Source: Aureococcus anophagefferens
Taxonomy: Eukaryota > Sar > Pelagophyceae > Pelagomonadales > Pelagomonadaceae
NCBI RefSeq assembly: GCF_000186865.1
Contig: NW_008705620.1
Span: 301 to 51,944, forward strand
Reading direction: 5' to 3'
Length of the DNA stretch: 51,644 nt
Shown here: positions 27,701-35,978 of the stretch, one piece after another
How positions within the stretch are numbered: position 1 is the first letter of the stretch
Layout: each line of letters starts with the position of its first letter
Notes under the pieces: generated by a model
What the model was told of the DNA's origin: nothing
The model's database searches: none
Seen by the model: the letters and a program-made list of their open reading frames with translations, nothing else
Translations under genes and position numbers: made by a program

Positions 27701-29909
27701 AGAGCATGCCCTCGAAGCGGTCCTGCTCCGCGCGCGCGTGCGTCGGGTGCGTCAGCGACTTGGCCGTCGCCTCGCCGTGGTACGCGCGGTACTTGTCCTC
27801 GATCTGGTTCAGGAGGTCGAGCACGGACGCGAACGCGGCCTCGAGCTCGCCGTCGTCCGCGGCGTGGCGGAGGCGGTCGCTCGACGCCGAGACGCGCGCC
27901 TCGAGGTCCGCGTCCTTCTCGCGCAGCGCCTCCTTCAAGTCGAAGAGCTCGTCGAGCATGGACTCGTCCATGTCGTGCTCCTTCTGGTGGTTCTCCTCGA
28001 TGGCCTTGGCGACCTTGACGTAGAAGTCGCAGACGCGGCAGGCCGTCTCGTAGACGTCGGACGCCTGGTGCTCGAGGTAGACGACGATGTGGTGGGCCAA
28101 CGCCTTCTGCTCCTCGACGCGTAAAGCGATGATGGCCTCGCACTCCGCGGAGACGACCTCGTCGATCTTCTCGTTGCACGTCCGCTTCTTCCGGAGCGCG
28201 CCGAGCGTCTCCCGCAGGTCCTCGAGGAAGGACGGGTCGAGCTCGCAGGCGTGGACGTGCATGGCGACGCGCTTCTGGATGGACCGCACCTCGAGCATGT
28301 TCACCTCCGGGCCGTCGAGGCCGCCCGCGCCCGTGCCCGCGGAGCTCAGCCCGCCGCGGCTCGCGCCGCTCCGCGCCGTCGACGCGCCGCTCCGCGACGG
28401 CGACTTGCCGCTCTTGTTGCTGCCCTTGGAGCGGCCCGTGGCGCCGGACGCCTTCGAGCCGCGCGTGCCCGACCGGTAGTCGAGGTCCTTCGTGATCGTC
28501 CGCAGGTCCTCGGCGCCCTGGCGGAGCTGCTCCACGAGCAGCTCGTCGAGCCCGGCGACGGCCACCAGCTCCGTGAGCTGCTGCTCCAGGAGCGGCAGCA
28601 GCGGCACGACCTCCGCGCGCGCGGCCTTGCGGAGCCGCTCGAGCGTGTCTTGGATCGACTTCTGCTGCTGGCTCTTGCCCTGCTTCTCGAGCACGGCCTG
28701 GAGGCCGCTCCCGCAGAGCAGCACCTCGAGGCGCCGCTGGGCCTCGCCGAGCGCGCGCTCGTAGATGAGGTCCGGGTGCCGGAGCTCCGCGACGAGCTCC
28801 CGGAGCTCGAGCTTCAGCCCGCCCGCGGAGCGGAACAGCGCCTCCAGGTTCGCGTCGTGGGTCACGGCCTCGATGGCCCGCGCGTGGCTCTCGAGGTCCG
28901 GCTCGTCCTCCAGAGCGCCGTAGCGGTGGAGCTCCGCCCTCAGCGCCTCGCGCCGCGCCTCGGCCTCGACGCGCTTCGCCTCGCGCAGCGTCTCGAGCTC
29001 GGCCTCGTGGCGCGCGATGGCCTCGTCCTCGGCCTCGTAGATCTCCTTGAAGAGGGCCTTGGACGCCGTGACCTCGCCGGACTCGAGCGTCGGGCACTTC
29101 ATGGCCTTGACGCCGTCCAGGATCGCGGACCGGCGCGCGTCGACGTCGACCTGGCGCGCCTTGATGCGCTCGAACAGGTCCCCGCGCTCCGGCGGGTTCG
29201 TGAAGGTCGCCCCGTCGAGCTCGGCCTGGAACTCGGCGACGGCGCGGTCGTGGCGCAGGCGCCGCCAGGCCTCCTGGCGCCGCCGCCACGACTCGATGGC
29301 GACGAGGCCGACGCCGACGTCCTTCCGCTCGAGCATGGCCAGGAGCTCCGCGTGGCTCCGCCGGTTCGCGATGATCACCGTGTTCAGCTCGAAGGCCTCG
29401 GCCTCGACCAAACGCTCGATCTCCCCCGGCGACTTGTACGCGATCTTCAGCAGCCGGTCGACGAGCGTCCGGAGCTCGCGGCCCGCGCGGTCCGCGCGGT
29501 CCCGCTCGAGCTGCTCCAGCGTCGCCCCGAAGGCGCGGATCGACGCGTGGCGCGCCTGGAGGAAGCCGTCGATGCCGTCCCAGGACTCGCCGAGGTACGC
29601 GGCCTCCTTGGTCACCAGCAGCTCGTCGCGGTTCATCTCCGCGAAGATGGCGCCGACGTCGCCGTCGGCCTTCTCGAGCTGGGCCTTGAGGCTGAAGGAC
29701 GCCTGGAGCACCATGGCCTCGATCTCGTCGCTGATCAAATTCAGCTCCGCCGTGAACTTCTTCACGGACGCGTCGTGGGACTCGCGCTTCACCAGCGCCC
29801 GGTTCGCGATCTTCGGGAACTCCGTGCGCACGATCTTCGTCGGGTCCCGCTGGAAGGACAACGCCGCGACGTCCTCCAGCTCCTGCAGCTGCGCCGGCAC
29901 GTCGACCAT
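24783..29909 (-). CDS. CCDC180: CCDC180-like coiled-coil protein
   Basis: 1708 aa in one exon, starting 'MVDVPAQLQELEDVAALSFQ'. Almost entirely helical and coiled coil. The N-terminal third ('WDGIDGFLQARHASIRAFG', 'ELNTVIIANRRSHAELLAML') matches what I know of DUF4455. The C-terminal 'MARVFVRRLFACCRRTMAIL' region matches DUF4456. Together they define the CCDC180 family, with a length close to animal CCDC180 (about 1650 aa). A Ser/Gly/Lys-rich linker at about 485-545 separates the halves. The family occurs in organisms with motile cilia; the molecular role is poorly known. It shares a 260-bp 5' region with the divergent tandem-BAR gene. Confidence 0.8.
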   Translation of the reverse strand: MVDVPAQLQELEDVAALSFQRDPTKIVRTEFPKIANRALVKRESHDASVKKFTAELNLISDEIEAMVLQASFSLKAQLEKADGDVGAIFAEMNRDELLVTKEAAYLGESWDGIDGFLQARHASIRAFGATLEQLERDRADRAGRELRTLVDRLLKIAYKSPGEIERLVEAEAFELNTVIIANRRSHAELLAMLERKDVGVGLVAIESWRRRQEAWRRLRHDRAVAEFQAELDGATFTNPPERGDLFERIKARQVDVDARRSAILDGVKAMKCPTLESGEVTASKALFKEIYEAEDEAIARHEAELETLREAKRVEAEARREALRAELHRYGALEDEPDLESHARAIEAVTHDANLEALFRSAGGLKLELRELVAELRHPDLIYERALGEAQRRLEVLLCGSGLQAVLEKQGKSQQQKSIQDTLERLRKAARAEVVPLLPLLEQQLTELVAVAGLDELLVEQLRQGAEDLRTITKDLDYRSGTRGSKASGATGRSKGSNKSGKSPSRSGASTARSGASRGGLSSAGTGAGGLDGPEVNMLEVRSIQKRVAMHVHACELDPSFLEDLRETLGALRKKRTCNEKIDEVVSAECEAIIALRVEEQKALAHHIVVYLEHQASDVYETACRVCDFYVKVAKAIEENHQKEHDMDESMLDELFDLKEALREKDADLEARVSASSDRLRHAADDGELEAAFASVLDLLNQIEDKYRAYHGEATAKSLTHPTHARAEQDRFEGMLCAMLGLAARSDRASVARRASAKAQAKGRRGDVYAVSEGRSYDVKLPLPKLVDELLTAGKEKDAADDAPAAVAEPAAGDEAAGDGDAGGLWAPGFAPMPEEELALLEGKKREAYLDARDAAFRVLSPEQVEDLPADEREAYEALAPVIDARRTERAAEKKALAERRARERAEMTEAPVDREGARCVVQVELPAARLVAMIADLRDSVVGDMEARAVERARKIDGLAQHRLQEYTEELEERLRTHWPRKGRSEVSFRQPREGELIMHRQRKERHMRIIQQRDRLQTADCLAALADAEAKVAAFSTSLAALEASLGSMGSLAGLQGVESKCKKLASTFGVECAKELQALEHYTVTEPHKLVQLNEVMLKATRLFSDGGDYSEKEAEELTEKLDSLRAGIEQSVAARAEKLAALQDLQREALTGLVGFQREAEACLQELSLREGLGMKYGAPRRNAQEKLRTEQTRDEADAAHLDALLEALERACRDVRDASQGAPEAADPDAPPAPPLSRVILDILDAIRKHAYHRATYLNFLPKPESIDAELPDHGAGDDEGEAPHGPEHAELLGGRDAREGTIAAVVRDVEARCREETHELYVREGKEDRLGPSGVPDSLQAWLSESEKKVLGEGGYREKAARRLRVQVQRLERLVAKAPVPPDPDVLGAPAAVVADAAARTRREAVARREDTEAAFQRKLRLWVDARDAHRGALRPQLGRPDAAEDLRRLCADESARRDEVLAAIDAVQTRVVDEQSAMARVFVRRLFACCRRTMAILDNLIMVDDLGWLPGDEFLEKKRKSLKRLKKAHRLSQLSDDVQPEVLDETGLKFGDGRGRAFARRDWPGLDVSAMAAVVPAPPPDDAPAASPRSDASKSPRGKKASPRGSDAGSPRSQASGDGDKPLEDTWAALTEAMSHTQTAAVTTAHRVFVKARDHSFADYLDYYKSNMANVLQHYGAIKGEEIGWQGKWEKLVKGLVVESD

Positions 29910-30169
29910 GGCCGACGGGCGCCGGCGACCCCCACCGGGCCCACCAACAGCTCGTCGATAGCGCGCTCGTTATCGGGTAGATTTTGTTGATGTTGTGGTT
30001 TGTGGGTAGATGCTGCACTTTCGCCTGCCCGCCTGCGCAGGTGCGGGCCGGGGCAGCCTCACGACCTGGGCCAGTCCTTCGGCCGGATCAAGCTTCGTGG
30101 GGAGAGGCGCATCCCAGCCGCATAAACCACCGCCATCTCTGGCCTCGCGACGTGTCCCAGCCGCAAAAC

Positions 30170-31690
30170 ATGTTCGGCCACCTGCGGGAGAAATTCCGCG
30201 AGGTCGCGAAGCATCCGAAGGGCATGCTCGCCGCGGGCAACATCGTGCGGGAGCCCGGCCCCGTCGACGAAAAGGTGGCCACGGCGCTGGCGACCTACGA
30301 CGCCGCCGTCGTGTCGTCCGTCGCCGTGGACAAGGGCTGCCACGCGGCCTGGGCCGAGGTCGCCGCGGCGTCCGAGGCCTTCGTCGACGCCGCGGGGCTC
30401 CTCCGGCTCCTCGCGCTCACTGACGACCTCGCGCGGCCGGGCGCGGCGCCGACCGACGACCTCGGCGCGGCCGTATTGCGGCTCCGGCGGTGCGCGAGCG
30501 CCTGCGCCGGCGCCGTGCGGCGCCAGCCGCCGGAGCCCCTCGACGGCGTCGGCGCGACGTGCCGGACGTTCAACGCGTCGGAGCCCGCCGTGCGCAGGGC
30601 CGAGAAGGCCTACCGCGAGGCCTGCGCCGAGAAGCGCTACTACGACGGCCGCATCATGGAGCTCGACGGCGCGGCGCCGGCGGACAAGAAGCAGCGGCGC
30701 CGGGAGAAGCACCTCCGGGCCGTCGAGGGCCTCGACGCCGCGGAGCAGGCGCTCGCGGCGGCGCTCGGCGCCGCGCGCGCGCGCGCGGGCGCCGTCGTCG
30801 ACGCCGCGGCGCCCCTCGACGCCGCCGTCGAACGCATCGCCGCGGCCCTGCGCGAGGCCCTGGCCGCCGCGGCCGCGGGCGGCGGCGACGACGACGACGG
30901 CGACGACGACGCGCGCGACGACGACGACGACGACGGAGGCCCGGGCCGCGCGTCGCTCGCGGAGCGCGTGAAGCGCACGACCAAGGGCCTGCGCCGCGAG
31001 CTCACGCGGCTGAAGGTCGCCGCGAAGCACCGGGACTTGGGCGCGCGCGGCGACGGCGTCCGCGTGACGCCGCGGCTGGAGACGTGCGTCGAGACCTGGG
31101 CCGCGCTCAAGGACGCGGCGCCGCGCGTCGTCGAGCGCGTCGGCGACGCCCAGCGGGCCCTGCGCCGCCTCGCCGACGCGCTGGGCGCGGCCGCCGGCGG
31201 CGTCGCGGCCGTCGCGGCGGCCCTCGCGAAGGCGGAGGACCACAAGGAGAACTTCGGGCTCGGGCCGGGCCCCGCGGCCGCGTGGCCGGCCAAGCCCGCG
31301 GCCCGCGCCCTCGGCCTCGCGGCGCGCGCGCGCGCCGCCGCGGACGCGCTCGACGGCGCGGGCCTCGGCGACCTCCTCTCGTCGGACCGGGCGGCGGCGC
31401 TCGACGCGGGCCTCGAGCAGCGCGTCTCGCTCGCCGTCGAGGTCGGCCACTACGACGGCAAGACCGCGTCCCTCGAGGGCGCCGCCGACGGCGACCGCGT
31501 CGCGCGCAACGCCGAGAAGCGCGAGACGGCCGCGCGCCTCCTCGAGGAGCACGACCACCGCCTCGACGAGGCGTTCTGCGCCTACGACGAGGTCCGCGTC
31601 GCCGTCAACGCGCGCGCGGCCGCGGCCCTCCTCGGGGCCCTCGACGCGCTCTGGGGCGGCGCAAGTGGCGGCGCGGCGCCGGTCTCCTAG
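30170..31690 (+). CDS. Tandem BAR-like domain protein
   Basis: 506 aa from ATG 30170 ('MFGHLREKFREVAKHPKGML'); the open frame upstream is not protein-like. Two all-helical modules of about 230 residues flank an acidic linker ('GGGDDDDGDDDARDDDDDD', about 295-315). Each module ends with a BAR-type motif: 'YYDGRIMELDGAAPADKKQ' and 'HYDGKTASLEGAADGD', each followed by a charged helix. BAR domains bend or sense membranes as dimers; two in one chain could form an intramolecular pair. Inference rests on motif and helix pattern only. No SH3 or PH domain attached. Confidence 0.62.
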   Translation: MFGHLREKFREVAKHPKGMLAAGNIVREPGPVDEKVATALATYDAAVVSSVAVDKGCHAAWAEVAAASEAFVDAAGLLRLLALTDDLARPGAAPTDDLGAAVLRLRRCASACAGAVRRQPPEPLDGVGATCRTFNASEPAVRRAEKAYREACAEKRYYDGRIMELDGAAPADKKQRRREKHLRAVEGLDAAEQALAAALGAARARAGAVVDAAAPLDAAVERIAAALREALAAAAAGGGDDDDGDDDARDDDDDDGGPGRASLAERVKRTTKGLRRELTRLKVAAKHRDLGARGDGVRVTPRLETCVETWAALKDAAPRVVERVGDAQRALRRLADALGAAAGGVAAVAAALAKAEDHKENFGLGPGPAAAWPAKPAARALGLAARARAAADALDGAGLGDLLSSDRAAALDAGLEQRVSLAVEVGHYDGKTASLEGAADGDRVARNAEKRETAARLLEEHDHRLDEAFCAYDEVRVAVNARAAAALLGALDALWGGASGGAAPVS

Positions 31691-31719
31691 TTAAAGTTTG
31701 CTTCCTTCTGGCGCGTTCA

Positions 31720-31725
31720 AATAAA
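31720..31725 (+). promoter_or_regulatory. Possible polyadenylation signal
   Basis: AATAAA followed by a short A-run 30 bp after the stop of the tandem-BAR gene, in an otherwise GC-rich region. Confidence 0.4.
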
Positions 31726-31762
31726 AAAATTCGGATGGGGCTGCCCTAAGGAGCTGCAGCCC

Positions 31763-33266
31763 ATGTCGCGCTGGCTCGTCGTCGCCGCGGCCGCCAACGC
31801 CCTCACGGTCGACGAGATCGGCGTGTGCTTCGTGCGGAACTACGTGCACTACGACGCGTCGCGCGGCGACCACGGCCTGCGGCTCGCCGAGTTCTACGAC
31901 CTCCAGGCGGTGGCGATGACGCTGCGGCGGCTGCCCCTGAGCCCCCGGACGTGCCTCTTCACGGAGGCGCCGGCGCGCGCCGTCGCCGCGGCCATGGTCG
32001 CGCTCGGGACCCCGGAACTCGACGCGCCCAGGCTCTTCGACGTCGTGCTCGAACCGTCGAAGCCGCCGTTCGGCGGCCTCGGCGGCCGCTGGCCGGCCAT
32101 CGCCGCGGCCCTCGGGCGCCTCGGCGCCATCAACGCGTCCCACGGCATCGACAAGGGCACGCGGCTGCTGAGCCGCCTGTCGCGGCTCCACGACTACGCG
32201 CGCGCGCCGTTCGAGGTCACGCTCTTCGCGGACGACGACGCCGCGTTCTGCCCGTCGACGCAGTTCCTGGGCCGCGTCGCGGCGCTGAGCGGTGGCGCCG
32301 ACGCGCCGGACGTGCGCATCGCCGAGTACGACCTGGCCGCGAGCGACGCGGGCACGGCCGCGCGGCACGCGGGCCGGCTCCGGCGGCTCGCGGCGTGCGC
32401 CGCCGTGCCGAATTCAAACCTTCAACTCGACTTCAATGTGAGCGTACGCGACAGTTTCGACGCAACCTCTTTGGCTGTGCTTCGAGAACTCGACGAGAGC
32501 AATCGATTCGTCCAAACATCAGCCGAATCGACTTCGATTTGACCGAGCTAGAGAATTCTCAAGTTTGGTCAGGACCACCCAAACCAGTGGTTGAATTCGG
32601 CACAGGTGCGCCGCGGCGCGGGGGACGCCCGGCGACGGGCTCGGCGACGCGGCCTGGTGCTGGGACCACGTCCCCGCGGGGGCGACGGCCTGCCCGACCT
32701 TCGCCTTCGCCTCGGACGCGGGGCTCCAGGCCGGCGTCGTCGTCGCGCGGAACACGTCCGGCGCGCGGCGCTTCTTCGGGGACTGGGTCGACGCCTACGT
32801 CGACATGTGGCTGCCGCACCTCGGGAAGCGCGACGGTGACCTGCGGGCCGTCGCCCGCGTCGGCTCGGACCAGGAGCCCCTCTGGGCCATCGTCAAGCGG
32901 CGCTGCCTCGAGGGCGGCGACCGGAACTGGACGCTCGCGGCGCTCCCGCCGGAGTTCAACGCGCGCTTCCTGCGGCCGGGCCGCGCGGCGGCGCTCGACG
33001 ACGACGTCCTCATCGTCCACGACAACGCCGTGGGCCACTACGGCGGCCGCGGCCGCCACTTCGACCTCCGGCGCTGGGACGTCGCCGCGCTCCTCGGCCG
33101 CGTGGCCGCGGTCTGCGCCGCGGCCAACGGCCGCCGCGACCTGCGCATCGTGGCCAATTTTTCCGGTTGGGCCTTCGGGGAGCCCGTCGCGGCGACCGTG
33201 GCCAGGGTCCGCGCGCCGAAGCGGCCGAAACGCGCGTGGCCCTGGCCCCTGTCGCTTCTCTTCTAA
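31763..33266 (+). CDS. Secretory-pathway glycosyltransferase-like protein, split by introner
   Basis: Two exons, 31763-32394 and 32606-33266, giving 430 aa. It starts with a hydrophobic signal-like 'MSRWLVVAAAANALTVDE'. Exon 1 carries 'FEVTLFADDDAAFCP', a DXD-type metal/nucleotide-sugar site. Exon 2 has 'TFAFASDAGLQAGVVVARN', 'RFFGDWVDAYVDMWLPHL' and 'VGSDQEPLWAIVKRR', typical of nucleotide-diphospho-sugar transferases such as the GT77-type fold, and ends 'WPWPLSLLF'. Donor and acceptor sugars cannot be told. Splicing out 211 bp is required to join the two frames. It ends 8 bp before the convergent AlkB-like gene. Confidence 0.75.
32395..32605 (+). mobile_element. Introner element with terminal inverted repeats and 8-bp target duplication
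   Basis: Intron 211 bp. The target copy GTGCGCCG at 32395-32402 recurs exactly at 32606-32613. The element (32403-32605) begins CCGTGCCGAATTCAA and ends with the inverted counterpart TTGAATTCGGCACAG (15 of 16 terminal bases match). Donor GT comes from the target copy, acceptor CAG from the element end. The core is AT-rich and contains TCGTCCAAACATCAGCCGAA, nearly the same as in the introner at 46365-46565. Its removal is needed to keep the glycosyltransferase in frame. Confidence 0.92.
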
Positions 33267-33274
33267 AAAAGAGC

Positions 33275-34660
33275 TCACACGGCGAGGAGCGCGGCCATGG
33301 GCCCGCGGCCGCGGTAGAACTGGGCGAGGTCCGCCGGCCGCGCCTCCGCGGGCGCCTTGGCGGCCTCGCGGGCGCTGATGAGCTCCGACAGGTGGCGCCG
33401 CGCGCCGCCGACGACGGCCTCCGCGGCGACGACGCGCGCCGCGCCGCTCGCGTAGGTCGCGACCCGCGGCGGCGCTTTGCGCAGGAAGGACTTGTCCACG
33501 GAGCGGAAGACGATGGAGACGCGGAGCCCGTCCCCCGGTGCGCGGGGCACGCAGTGGCAGCAGCGCGCGTTCGTCTCCGGGCCGAGGACGACGAGGTCGC
33601 CGTGGCGCGGCCGCCAGGTCCGGAGGGGCGCCTCGACGCGCGCCCGGCCCGCGGCGTCGGCGCCGCCGAGCTGGAACTCGCGCGTCGCGCCGAGGCTCAG
33701 CACGTAGATCGCGCTGCCGTCGACGAGGCTCGACACCGTGTCCTGGTGCGCGGGGATGCCGACGGCGCCGCCGCGGTAGTAGTTGACGGCCAGCGAGTTC
33801 GCCAGCGCGGGCGTGCCCGCGGCGGCCTCGCGCGCGAAGCTCGCGCGCTCGGCGAGCGCGCGGACGGCGGCGCGGGCCGCGTCGAGCGCCGGCGGCGCGG
33901 GCTCGACGCGCGCCCAGGCCTCGTAGTCCGCGCCCCAGGCGTCGAGCGCGAGGGCGCCGTCGGCGCGCGGGACGCCGTAGGCGTCCGTGCGCACCTCGTA
34001 GGCGACGCGCGACGACGCGCGCTTCGGCGCGCGCGCCCCGGGGACCCGCCGGAGCGCGTCCAGGAGCTCGTCCGCCGCGCCGGGCGCGAGGAAGCCGCGC
34101 ACGAGGCGCGAGTCGAGGAAGTGGGCCGACGTCTCGCCGCGGTGCCAGGTCTCCCCGGTGATGTCGTCGTGGGACGGCGACGTCTCGCCGCGGTGCCAGG
34201 TCTCCCCGGTGATGTCGTCGTGGGACGGCGACGTCTCGCCGCGGTGCCAGGTCTCCCCGGTGATGTCGTCGTGGGCCGGCGCCTCCCGGCCGTCGACGCC
34301 CGCCGCCTTCGCGGCGCCGGAGCGCTCCGGCCGCGCGTCGCCCTGCCACGCGGGCGTCGCCGCGGCGGCGAGGTTTCGCACGTCGTAGAAGCTGCACCGC
34401 CCCGTCGCGTCCTCGAAGCTTTCGCGGCCCGCGGCCTTGTGGTCGAAGCGCGCGACGTCGTCGAAGCTCCCGCGGCCGTGGCTCGAGCCGAAGGTCGCAA
34501 AGCTCTCGCGGGCGCGCGGGACCTCCTCCCAGGCCGGCGGCGGACGATCCTCGCGGCGCACCTCGGCCATGAGCTTCGCCGCGGCATCGCGGATGTCCGG
34601 GGGCGAGTCCTCGGACTCGGCCACGAACGCCTGTCGCTCGACGGAGTTGCCAGAACCCAT
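33275..34660 (-). CDS. AlkB-like 2-oxoglutarate/Fe(II) dioxygenase with N-terminal repeats
   Basis: 461 aa from the ATG at 34660, giving 'MGSGNSVERQAF', a good N-myristoylation consensus (Gly2, Ser6). An upstream in-frame ATG at 34726 adds 22 residues. Residues about 127-183 are three near-identical 17-aa repeats ('HDDITGETWHRGE'). The C-terminal 270 residues are AlkB-like: 'SLAVNYYRGGAVGIPAHQD' supplies the HxD iron ligands, 'CHCVPRAPGDGLRVSIVFR' the distal His and the 2-oxoglutarate-binding Arg. Family members demethylate nucleic acids or proteins; the substrate is unknown here. Confidence 0.85.
   Translation of the reverse strand: MGSGNSVERQAFVAESEDSPPDIRDAAAKLMAEVRREDRPPPAWEEVPRARESFATFGSSHGRGSFDDVARFDHKAAGRESFEDATGRCSFYDVRNLAAAATPAWQGDARPERSGAAKAAGVDGREAPAHDDITGETWHRGETSPSHDDITGETWHRGETSPSHDDITGETWHRGETSAHFLDSRLVRGFLAPGAADELLDALRRVPGARAPKRASSRVAYEVRTDAYGVPRADGALALDAWGADYEAWARVEPAPPALDAARAAVRALAERASFAREAAAGTPALANSLAVNYYRGGAVGIPAHQDTVSSLVDGSAIYVLSLGATREFQLGGADAAGRARVEAPLRTWRPRHGDLVVLGPETNARCCHCVPRAPGDGLRVSIVFRSVDKSFLRKAPPRVATYASGAARVVAAEAVVGGARRHLSELISAREAAKAPAEARPADLAQFYRGRGPMAALLAV
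34128..34280 (-). repeat. Three 51-bp tandem repeats in coding sequence
   Basis: Units 34128-34178, 34179-34229 and 34230-34280 are identical except for one base near the end of the third. Each encodes 17 residues around 'HDDITGETWHRGE' in the AlkB-like gene. Confidence 0.97.
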
Positions 34661-35026
34661 CGGGGCAGCCTCTGATGATTGATCAGAAGGGGCGAGGTTC
34701 AATGACGCTGCACTGCAAGCATCCAATGCGCGGACAATGTTTTTGCGGAATACATGTTGATTCTTTCGGCGCGGCGCTCTCGTCCCGTGGCAACTGTGCG
34801 GGCAGTGGCAGCACGCGTTGGTCGTCTGTCAGGGGACGAGGGCTTGCCGCGGTCAATAATCGAGCAGCTCGTCGAAGCTCGATAGACGAGGGCTGCCCCG
34901 TAGGACGCGAAGGGCTGGGCCGCCGGCGCCGGGAGCCGCCGGCACTTGAGCAGCAGGACCTGGGCCCGCGACAGGACCAGGGGCGCCGACACGCCGCGCG
35001 CGCCGTCGGCCCGCGTGACGCGATCC
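34661..35026. other. Divergent intergenic region
   Basis: 366 bp between the AlkB-like and DHFR starts. 34690-34790 is AT-richer and likely holds promoters. If the longer AlkB-like start is used, part of it is coding. Confidence 0.45.
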
Positions 35027-35800
35027 ATGTGGGGCGCCTACGCCTTCGGGCAGCCCCACAACAATAGCTGCGCGCGGCTCGCGCACACGCGCGTGCACGG
35101 CGGCGCCCTGTACGCGTGGGCGCGCCTGGGCGCGGCGCACGACACGCAGAAAATCAACGTGCCCCACCGCTTGACGCACGAAACGGTCGTCCGGACGCGG
35201 GCCGCGCCGAGGCGCGCTCGGGCGGCGTCGGGCGAGGCGGCGCCGAGCCTGAGCCTCGTCGTCGCCACGACGCCGTCGGGCGGCATCGGGCAGGACGGCA
35301 CGCTGCCCTGGGTCGCGCAGGGCGTCCACCTGCCCGGCGACATGAGCTATTTCAAGCGCGCCACGACGGAGACGCGGGACCCGTCGAAGCGGAACGCCGT
35401 CGTCATGGGCCGCCGGACCTGGGAGGGCATCCCGGAGCGGTTCCGGCCGCTCGCCGGCCGCGTGAACATCGTCCTGACCAGCGACGAGGCCTACGCGTTG
35501 CCGGCCGGGGTGTTGTCCGCGACGTCGCTAGACGAGGGCCTCGCGCTCGCCGAGGACGCGGGCGTCGAGACTGCGGTGATCATCGGCGGCGCGCGGCTCT
35601 TCGAGGAGACCGTCGTGCATCCGCGGACCCGCGTCGTCCACCTCACCATCGTGGGCCGCGACTACCCCGCCGACGCGGTCCTCTACGCCTGCTTCACGGA
35701 CGCGCTCGCGCGCGAGTACCGACTCGAGTCGGAGGACGCGCGAGCGGACAACGACGTCGCGTACCGCATCTGCGTCTACGTCCGTAACACTAGTGCGTAA
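35027..35800 (+). CDS. DHFR: Stand-alone dihydrofolate reductase
   Basis: Reduces dihydrofolate to tetrahydrofolate with NADPH. The DHFR domain starts at about residue 70: 'SLSLVVATTPSGGIGQDGTL' and 'PW', then 'LPGDMSYFKR' with the substrate-binding acidic residue, 'VVMGRRTWEGIP', 'VNIVLTSDEAYALPAG', 'AVIIGGARLFEE' and 'RVVHLTIVG'. The first 68 residues from ATG 35027 ('MWGAYAFGQPHNNSCARLAH') are not part of the domain and may be a leader or include a misread 5' exon. No thymidylate synthase follows, although protists commonly carry a fused DHFR-TS. Functionally linked to the PurU folate enzyme in this window but not adjacent to it. Confidence 0.9.
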   Translation: MWGAYAFGQPHNNSCARLAHTRVHGGALYAWARLGAAHDTQKINVPHRLTHETVVRTRAAPRRARAASGEAAPSLSLVVATTPSGGIGQDGTLPWVAQGVHLPGDMSYFKRATTETRDPSKRNAVVMGRRTWEGIPERFRPLAGRVNIVLTSDEAYALPAGVLSATSLDEGLALAEDAGVETAVIIGGARLFEETVVHPRTRVVHLTIVGRDYPADAVLYACFTDALAREYRLESEDARADNDVAYRICVYVRNTSA

Positions 35801-35978
35801 ACCTCGATAGTCGAACGTTGAAGTATAGTTGAACTTTCGAGTGTTCACGGGCAGCATGGTCGCATCGAGAACGCTGACCGGGAAGATTTACCCCGTGGGC
35901 ATCGTGAGCATGGCATGGGCACATCCGCCGACTGCTGCATGACCCGGAAGATTTGACCCGTCGGCGCGGACGCGGCGC

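Noticed and set aside
34128..34280. CRISPR-like array
   Set aside because: The units are head-to-tail repeats without spacers and encode a protein repeat.
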